Source: Schistosoma mansoni (lineage: Eukaryota; Platyhelminthes; Trematoda; Strigeidida; Schistosomatidae). Taken from it: a stretch of 64,000 bases of DNA. Location: NCBI RefSeq assembly GCF_000237925.1, contig NC_031502.1:42285975-42349974 (forward strand). The letters run 5' to 3'. Below are positions 56,554 to 64,000 of the stretch, piece by piece; the first letter of the stretch is position 1, and each line of letters begins with the position of its first letter. The translations under genes were made by a program, and so were the position numbers. Under the pieces are notes generated by a model. The model did not search any database. It saw nothing but the letters and a program-made list of their open reading frames with translations, and had not been told where the DNA came from.

Positions 56554-57004
56554 ATACTATATCATGCAGTTGCAAACAACAACTTCTGGTGACTTTAAAC
56601 AATTCACAAACTTCTATTGGCAGATTCATCATTGAGTCCGCAGAAGCTACTTAGATGAAAATATAATACACAGGGAAAAACCAAACTAGAAAAATACCAA
56701 TTGACGGAAAAGTTCCTTGAATATAATCCACCCTCTATTTCTTGATCTTTTTTTAATTAGAAATTATAGAAATTATAACTGCACTTACTGAGTTCAGAAG
56801 ATAAAATTTTGTGAATATATTCTCATGCTTTATGAAATATATCAAGAATGTTATAATTTAAAAAAACCAATCTCTTTATTTATTGGCAAGATAAAAACTC
56901 AAAGGCCGAAGCGATTTATCTGAGACAAGTTATATTCAAATATGCAAGATTTCAGTTCACATAAAGTATTCATCCATTGATGAATTTAACTTATAAACAT
57001 TAGA

Positions 57005-57095
57005 TTTTATTGATTGATCTCCAGGTTCAAACCTCTATCCCTCTTGGGCAGTCAAATAGTATTATTAGTCTTCGTTTAGTAAAAGTAGTTCACAA
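57005..57095 (+). mobile_element. tRNA-like SINE scrap (SM-alpha type)
   Basis: CTCCAGGTTCAAACCTC (B-box-like), CTTGGGCAGTCAAATAGTAT, TATTAG and TAAAAGTAGTTCACAAC, in the same order as at 7640-7735. Confidence 0.55.
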
Positions 57096-57509
57096 CTGAC
57101 TATACTAATATGTACTGGATTAGTGAAATTATCTATTCTTTAAAAAGGTTTCTAGTTTCAATAGTTCCCAATGCAGAGGTGTCATAATTAAAAAAATTAT
57201 GAAATGAACCAATTATCTAAATAAAGAGGACATTAGTTTATGATATAACTAATTGTTGATTTAATGTGTATGAAGTAGTCCAATTCTACTGGATGTCATC
57301 GTTGATAACTTGGCAATCATTTGTTCGATCACAGATTATGTAGGTGTACTATCTTAATGAATTTGAACATTACTTAGCAAATCAGATGATCCATTTATTT
57401 ATCACTACGCATTATTAAAAAAATACTTTTTGATATATACAGAGGAATATCTAAGATTTAGATCTTATATACAATAATATGAATAAGAACTAAGTCTATG
57501 AAAATCACA

Positions 57510-57880
57510 CTTGATCCTTCACGACTGCCTGGTTGGGGTCCGAGAGATGGTACAACACAGTGGCTAGAGACGTTATCAGATATGCCTCAGAATAAAAGCC
57601 AGTGGCGATCCTGCTGTAACCTTCTTTTACTTTCTTCATAAAGAGTGGTTATAACTTTCTTAACTGAAAGAGGTCTGGTTGTACATTTCTGTTTCCCCTA
57701 TTATTACTCTTATTATTACTCTGACATACACTCTATGGTTCTCGTTGTTCCTTCATTTTGTATTCTTATATGCACCTTACTCCTTTTCTCTTCTCATTCT
57801 CATTGTTTTATGTGGCGCATATATATCTGGTGCCCCCTTGTACTAATATTTATGTGTTTAAATAAATAAATAAACACTTC
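57510..57880 (+). mobile_element. LINE family B, 3' end only; source-type tail for the SINE family
   Basis: Encodes the last 40 or so residues (RLPGWGPRDGTTQWLETLSD in near form, then SQWRSCCNLLLLSS) with a stop at 57638-57640, then a pyrimidine-rich 3' UTR. The end reads CATTGTTTTATGTGGCGCAT, ATATATCTGGTGCCCCCTTG, TACTAATATTTATGTGTTTA and AATAAATAAATAAA. Those last 65-75 bases are shared with all five SINE-like copies. The tail differs from the GACT-tailed family B copies at 10940 and 21823. Confidence 0.85.
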
Positions 57881-58005
57881 TTAGTGAAGTAAATTTAGTT
57901 CTACATATTAAACTAACAGAAGTATATATTTAAATTCATAGTTAAATAGACCACTTAAATTCAAAATATTATATATATGTATTGAACATAAACAATGATA
58001 CGTAC

Positions 58006-60244
58006 TTCATCATTCAAACTACCATCTTGAATATCTTTCTCTAATCGTTGACGTTTATTTTGATTGGTCCATTTCCATTGATCAATAATTTTTAATGATT
58101 CCATTTCACAAGATCTTTTCATTGTTGAATTTAATGATCCATTATTAATATTTTCATTTTCAATAGATTGATCTATACTATATAGATCATTATTCATTTT
58201 ATCCTTCATTATTATTAAATCATTTGAATTAGTTTCTAAATTTAAATTATTCATTTTATCTTTATCATTTTGTTCATTATTATTATTATTATTTAAATAT
58301 AATAATTTATAATTTTGTTTAAATGAATTATTATTATTTAATTCAATTCGACCGGTTTTTTCATATTCTTCTATATTTAAACTAGTACTTGGTGGTATTG
58401 AAAAATTATATGGATTATCTTTATTTTTTTGTCTTTCTTTAAATAATGTATTACGAAACCAATGCTTGACAACTTTCTCTTGTAAACCAGTTTTATTACA
58501 TATTTCATTAATTTTTTCATCTGATGGTGAATTATTTATATCAAAATATGAACGTAATATATTTAATTGTGTTTCATTTAAACGTGTACGACTACGTTTT
58601 TGTAATGAATAGATAGATGTATTTGTTTGTTGTTTATATTGTTCATAGAATTTTATATTTTCATGGTGATTATTTAAATGATAATCTTTTATAGAATTGA
58701 AATAAGCTTCAGTCAATAATGAATTAATTTTATTATCTTTACCAGTTATATTATTATTCTCATTAGGATCATTTTTATTAGTTGTAGTATAGTTTAATAA
58801 TAAATTGGAATGATCTGAATAAACATTATTTGTCAAAGTTTCATGTGGATCATTTATTATTGAATCTTTATGAAGTAAATTTGCTTGATCAGAAGTAATC
58901 ATTGATAAAGATAATGGAATATTTGAATCACATATATTATTTATATCATTTTTAGTAGTAGTAGTAGTATTGTTATCAGTAGCAAGATTTTTTGCTGAAA
59001 AATTTTGTTCTACTATAAATGATGTAGAAGAATTAGTAGTATTTAATTCAATCTCATTGGTTTGTAATAAAGATTTTGGCATAGATTGAAAACTATCTGA
59101 TTGTATATGTTTTAAATGTATTGATAATAGATTTGGTGAACTTGATTTTATATACGGTTGTAATTTACAATGATTTTCTAAGCTTGAATGAAATAAATCT
59201 GAGAATGTAGAATTAGAAATAAGTAAATTTAATTTTTCAACTAATTCATTGAAAGTTGAATTAGTTAAAATAACAGTCAAAGGATTATTATTACTGTCAG
59301 AAATCTGTTTAGAATGTTGTAGATTTCTGTGTAATTCTAAACTGGATTCTAGTAGAAAACGATGTGATTGATTTTGATGTTTTCTCTTCTTATTATTATC
59401 ATTACCGTTTTCATTGTTAACATTATCGTCTTCGTCATTATCATTATCATTATAGTTGTCACTACAGCAGTAAGTACATAAATTGCCTTCTTTCATTTGT
59501 AATTCATGTATGTACTCTAATTTAAACCAATGATTATTTAATTTTTCATAAATATTACTATAATATACTTTATCATTTACAATTACCTCTAAAGTAAACG
59601 CTAATAATTCCTCTGAACAATATTTATCATTTTGTATATTAGAAAAATTCTCACAAATTATTAATTCGAATGATTGTTTTAATAAACTATGCAAATTAGG
59701 CAATATATTAAATTCGTGGAAAAAATCATTGGTTGACATTCTTTTGTGATTAGTTGGTGAATCAATTTTATCGATTTGTTTTGACGATAAGTCTGATGGT
59801 TTAGAAATAGTTGTTAAGGGGGTAAGTGTAAAATCAGAAGAAGAAGAAGAAGAAGAGGGAGGTTGTTGTGCTGTTGAAGTTGATATCGATACTGTTTCAG
59901 TAATTTTACTAACATTCATTGAAGCGAGTTGTGTTATTACTGATGGATTAGTCAAAAATAATTCCATTGATTGTGCGTAGTTACAATTTTCAGAGATTTG
60001 TTTATAATGAGCTGTCATTTGTGCAAATAATTCCATAGGTGTTACAGATGTACCACATATATTAAAATTATGTATTGGTGATGACATATTTGATGTATTT
60101 GAAGCGGTCAAACGTTGTTCAGATTTTCTCCATTCATCTGATATATGTAATTCTTTGGGTAAAAATAAACGGCTAGCAGATACATTATCTTCAACTGTAC
60201 AATTAGATGATAAAAATGCATTAGCTGTCATAATATTTTTATAT
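58006..60244 (-). CDS. ZFHX/zfh-2 type homeobox protein, large exon (second homeodomain type)
   Basis: From an acceptor-like TTTGCTTTAG at 60245 to donor GAA/GTACGT at 58006. 742 codons from the ATG at 60231, but the frame is open to the acceptor, so this Met is probably internal. The homeodomain (about 58420-58599) reads [60 protein letters not shown], followed by [16 protein letters not shown]...YFDINNSPS and [23 protein letters not shown] are signatures of the second homeodomain of ZFHX3/ZFHX4/zfh-2. A C2H2-like finger CTYC...LELHRNLQH has a 45-residue Asn/Asp-rich loop. The exon is rich in Asn, Ser and Thr runs. ZFHX proteins are giant (over 3000 residues); upstream zinc-finger exons are not seen in this window. 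Confidence 0.88.
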
Positions 60245-61500
60245 CTAAAGCAAAGAAAAAAACGTGGTCAGGTAATTATGGGATAATTAACAACGTTTAA
60301 GACATTATTTACTTGATGTTGTGTTAATTCCATACTGAACAAAGAGTACAATATGACAAAACTTTATTAGCTAAGAATTTAGATTTATTAACATTCATTT
60401 TGTCAGGGTATATCTGACTACTGATGAGACAATGTTCTCGTTTCATTCTAAGTTCAGTTTCTTGATCCATTTATAATGTACTCATAGAAGAGTATCTTTG
60501 AGTAAATTTTTTTACAAACCGCTTGAAATACCGAGGAGTTTGTTCATTAATCATAAATTGTAAGTGCGATGCACTTTCACTTAATGGGTCAGGGTTTAAA
60601 TTTCAATCCACCTAATTAACTTTTAACAGCTTGTTAGATATACTAATCTTGACATGAGAATTAATAAACTGAGTTTCTTTACACTTCAGATGAATATCAT
60701 ATTAATATAGGACTTAAGATTTCCATATAGAATTTATATTAAAAATTAACTCATTTGATAGTTACTCCTCATGGTGTCGAGATGCTAGAAACCGAAATGT
60801 CATACTAGATAAACACTGTCCATTTCTTCGGTGTTAGTTTGGACAAAATTTACTGTTGAAACAATAAATCAAAAAGTGTTGATTGAATGATTCATTCCGT
60901 AGTAACTAGTAAACTCCTTTCATCATATGATAGAATTTCTTATCATTTGTCATGTTTTGAGTATTCTGATAAAAATTATAATATACATACATTAAGGATA
61001 ATCAGCACGCGAAAGTGTAGATGATTTAGGAACTGATATTGTTTACTTATTTATTGTGGTCACACTAGCATAATATAACAGGTTAGTCGGTTGAAAAGAA
61101 TTAACTGAGAAATATTGGTTTTAAAGGATTTAAAATATAGAAATGTCATTCAAAGTGTTTTAAGAACAACAGCAATACATTTTTTCAATGTAAAGATATT
61201 TTTACTGATATTTAAGTCATGCATTCGATTTTGGTGATGCCTGTTCCATGAAATGATATTGGTAGGTTTCACAAGTATTCCTGGCTTATCATCCTGGTTT
61301 ATAAGGATGTAAGTTATGTAGTCGCTGAGTTCTTTTCTTGTGTCGATTACTTTCTACTCAGATCAGAAACTTATTGAATCCTCTGTTTTTGGTGGTAAGG
61401 AATGAGACTGATCAGTCTTTTTTAGATTATATACATCCTGGGTGGAATACTTCAATACTTATATCAATCACTATATGAACAATAAGTTGACGTTTAAACC
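60245..61500 (-). other. Upstream intron of the homeobox gene; no exon seen
   Basis: AT-rich sequence upstream of the acceptor at 60245. No zinc-finger exon recognised. A degenerate B-box-like GGTTTAAATTTCAATCC near 60591-60609 may be a SINE scrap. Confidence 0.45.
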
Positions 61501-61630
61501 AGAAGTCCCAGGATGAATATTAACACTGGAATTCAGGTACATCCAGATGACTAGTGTCGAATACGACAGAACGCAAATTTTAGATCCCGCTGTTAACCAC
61601 TCTACAACACTATCCACAAGCAAGTGTAAA
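61500..61630 (+). mobile_element. SM-alpha type hammerhead SINE remnant, plus strand
   Basis: AAGTCCCAGGATGAATATTA, CACTGGAATTCAGGTACATC, CAGATGACTAGTGTCGAATA, CGACAGAACGC and CCGCTGTTAACCACT follow the SM-alpha hammerhead layout. Core box 1 ATGACTA (expected CTGATGA) and box 2 AGAAC (expected GAAAC) are both damaged, so no cleavage is expected. Confidence 0.7.
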
Positions 61631-62460
61631 TAGAGAATATAATGTCATCTATACTACCGTTAATATTTCATGCTTATTATAACAACATAAGATTACACCA
61701 TTAGACTTAGATACAATAATAGACAATAAACATATGTATAATTGTATTCATGAAGAACATATAAAAATAAAATAACAAAGGATAGATAATAAGTAAGAAG
61801 GTAGAGTATACAGAATAAAATATCAAAAAAGGAGATAAGTGAATTTACTGAATTTGTTTTTTTCTGATTATTTTAAATCAGATGATTTTTTGGAGGGGGG
61901 ATAAATTAAATAAACATTAGAAACATGTTAAAGAGTCTACATAATTAAATCAAGATGATACATGTAATATGTAATGATAAACAGAACATAATGTATCATA
62001 ATGCCAGGAAGATGAATAATAGTGGTAGTAATAATAATAATAGTAATAATGTTCATACTGTTCTTATTTATATTAATGTTAACTAGTTCATTTATACATA
62101 ATAATAATGATATTTTATTTTCAATCAATGAAAATGTTGATAGAGTTAACAAGATATATCTGATAGCTTATTAATCATTGGTAAACAGATCATTCATATT
62201 TGAGTAAGGATTCTTTTTATTATTACTATGTGCCTTGAGGTAATTCATTTATTTGTTGAATGAAATCCTATATATTACATAGTTAATCATATAACAATAA
62301 CTATAATCTATTATTTTGCTTATTTGTTTATTTAATTTGAAAATTTGATAGTAATGTTGATAATGAAATCTTTCAGACCATAATAATAAAAAAATAACCG
62401 TCATTGTGTTATATATATATATATAATTCAAATAATGATTGAAATATACAATCTAATCAA
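61631..62460. other. Unassigned AT-rich spacer
   Basis: Contains AAT/ATT trinucleotide runs (62020-62110) and a TA run. No gene. Confidence 0.5.
62409..62425. repeat. (TA)n microsatellite
   Basis: Short run of TA dinucleotides. Confidence 0.9.
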
Positions 62461-62474
62461 GTGTACATCTTTTG

Positions 62475-62585
62475 TAGGATAAAGGGGTTGCGACTAGCAG
62501 TAGAATTCAGGACGCTCGTTTCGTCTTAATTTGGACGACCCAGTTGGATGTATCATCACCCATGTTAGTGTTCACAGAGGGACTT
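62475..62585 (-). mobile_element. SM-alpha type hammerhead SINE remnant, minus strand
   Basis: Minus-strand blocks GATGATACATCCAACTGGGT, CGTCCAAATTAAGACGAAAC, GAGCGTCCTGAATTCTACTG and CTAGTCGC follow the SM-alpha ribozyme region in order. Box 2 GACGAAAC and the GTCC cleavage region are kept; box 1 is CTGGGTC instead of CTGATGA, so the core is dead. Confidence 0.75.
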
Positions 62586-63565
62586 GAATAACAGATTAAA
62601 TCAAATTATTACAAAGTTAAATTCACAAACACTGAACAAGTTAGTAGCCTTCTGAGATCAGTAACTTAATGGGCAACTCATTAACCATTTTTTTAAAGGT
62701 ACTGCATTTAATTCTCGTTGTGATCATTAATAACAGTGTGTTGGTACATTCAGATAACAAGTCTCAGGCAGGAAAAAACTCGTTTTTTTTACACTAACCA
62801 TGATCCATTTATACTAGTAAATTTATGAAAAAATGACTGAGTAAGAGAAATTCGCACATGATCCACATATGTTAAAATTCATCAAAGAATACTAACAGTG
62901 GACTAATTCAAACCATTACAAAGGGAAGTAAGGTATATATTGTAGGGATTTCTATTGTTTTAAGGTGTTTTTGTCTCTAACCTATACATTCTTTAGAACT
63001 GATGAAAACTTATGTACTATTTTACCTTTGATAAGTATGTGTAAATCAATTAAAGTTTAAAACATGAAATAGTAGGTCCTGACCATGTGAATAGAATTAC
63101 TAAGTAATAAAGAGGTATAAGGTTTGATAGGTTAAGAGTGCTATCACCAGTGAATACCATGATTGAGGAGTTTTAATCAGCTATTCAACACCCAATGGTT
63201 TTCAATAACTTAGTGTCAGTTTAAAATAAAAGCTACAATTATCAAACTAAACAAATCTCTATAAAATGCCATATTGAAAAAGATCTAATAACTTTGAACC
63301 ATTTTTGAGTAACAAACAGAATAAGATTTGATATAAGTTGCGCAGTAAAAAGAAACTAACGAAATTTATGGAAAATTATGTTCATTATAACGAAAATACT
63401 AAACGTAGGAAATATAAATTTCGAAAGAAAAGTAATAAAATAAAGAAAATAAATTGTTAGATGCTAAAGCGTATAATTTAAAAATTGGAGGGTAAATTCA
63501 GTTGATTTACTTTTCACAGAATTATATCATGCTGCCTAATTTGTTCAGTCATTCATCAGATTTAC
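62586..63565. other. Unassigned spacer
   Basis: AT-rich; nothing supported. Confidence 0.45.
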
Positions 63566-63569
63566 TGTG

Positions 63570-64000
63570 TTATTATTATTTTCACACAAACAGTGATAGT
63601 AGGGGGCATCAAACACATATGCACCACACAAAAACAATGAGGCCAGTGGTAGTTATTATTGATTTGTGTGGGAGCTGGAATACTGCCCGGGTGTCCAAAC
63701 CGAAGCAGGGGATTTTCTTAGGAGGTCACAACCTGAGTCTTCGACCGGAAAACCTAATCCACAAAGCAATAGAGCAACGTTAGGAGATTCAGTCCCATGG
63801 TAGCCAAGAACCAATAATAGGTTCATACGCCATTTGTCCCCTCAGGATCCTGGAGTTTATGTGCACCACTGATTTGGAATCAGGGTTTTCCAACTCCCCT
63901 AGATGAACCCTTCGTGTCAACCAACCCGGTCAGAGCGCCGGAAATTCGCTTTGCGTCCTCTTAATTTCGTAAACAGCCCCTCACTGCGAGAAGGCAGTAG
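63570..64000 (-). mobile_element. SINE-like retroelement, copy 5, cut by the window edge
   Basis: Minus orientation; the tail lies at 63570 and the 5' part runs past 64000. 3' hairpin CCACACAAA and TTTGTGTGG with an enlarged loop (63622-63672). The loop carries CCTCATTGTTTTTGTGTGG, which extends the match to the LINE tail at 57795-57815 further than in the other copies. More diverged than copies 1-4. Confidence 0.85.

Larger units (their letters stand above)
56052..58005 (-). other. Homeobox gene intron
   Basis: 2.0-kb intron, donor GAA/GTACGT, acceptor TTTCTAG. Contains a solo-LTR-like copy (56297-56553), a tRNA-like SINE scrap (57005-57095) and a LINE family B 3' end (57510-57880). Confidence 0.8.

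Noticed and set aside
61932-62152. A small membrane-protein gene on the minus strand
   Set aside because: The frame is made of AAT/ATT repeats and low-complexity sequence, with no homologue recognised.
1-64000. Spliced-leader RNA gene or rRNA/snRNA genes
   Set aside because: No stretch matching a flatworm spliced leader or the conserved cores of rRNA or U-snRNAs was seen on either strand.

Overview
This is an AT-rich eukaryotic window with long introns, GT-AG splicing and very many decayed retroelements. The LINE families (an RTE clade with motifs such as NFIDYEKAFDSVD and WNSKQLSTN, a second RTE-like family with RLPRRAM and LHQLRWLGHVLRMP, and CR1-like elements) and hammerhead-ribozyme SINEs of the SM-alpha type point to a blood fluke (Schistosoma or a close relative). 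The species cannot be fixed from the sequence alone.

Five or fewer real protein genes can be supported. From left to right on the minus strand: SEH1 (nucleoporin WD40 protein; three 5' exons at 1108-8758, the rest lies off the left edge); RAE1 (mRNA export factor, complete, five exons, 25486-32724, 365 residues, all intron phases agree); and a ZFHX/zfh-2 type zinc-finger homeobox gene (two large exons at 54813-60244, two homeodomains; 5' part off the right edge or in unrecognised exons). On the plus strand there is one intronless gene, a SPEF1/CLAMP calponin-homology protein at 47320-48105. SEH1 and RAE1 are both nuclear-pore WD40 proteins, lie next to each other and point the same way.

Almost everything else is mobile DNA or its ruins. 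Region 1-9300 is SEH1 and its 6.8 kb first intron, with an RTE copy, a SINE and SINE scraps. Region 9300-24650 is a retroelement graveyard with two readable nested stacks: a CR1-like LINE (9370-12566) interrupted by LINE family B and by a SINE with a perfect 15-bp target-site duplication, and an antisense RTE copy (14573-17685) interrupted by a CR1-like element. RAE1 follows, with a SINE in each of introns 2 and 3. Region 32.8-46.6 kb is again repeats: RTE and CR1 copies on the minus strand and a plus-strand family of about 400 bp. SPEF1, solo-LTR-like copies, a head-to-head pair of hammerhead SINEs and the homeobox gene fill the right third.

The most notable system is a family of about 510-bp non-autonomous retroelements (five copies: 5751, 11191, 28552, 31480, 63570) with no recognisable coding capacity. 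Its last 60-75 bases match the 3' tail of a LINE family B fragment at 57510-57880. It carries a 5' hairpin and a 3' hairpin, the latter with compensatory changes between copies. This fits a SINE or SINE-like element that borrows the LINE's reverse transcriptase by copying its tail. A second candidate is a conserved structured 5' end on the RTE family.
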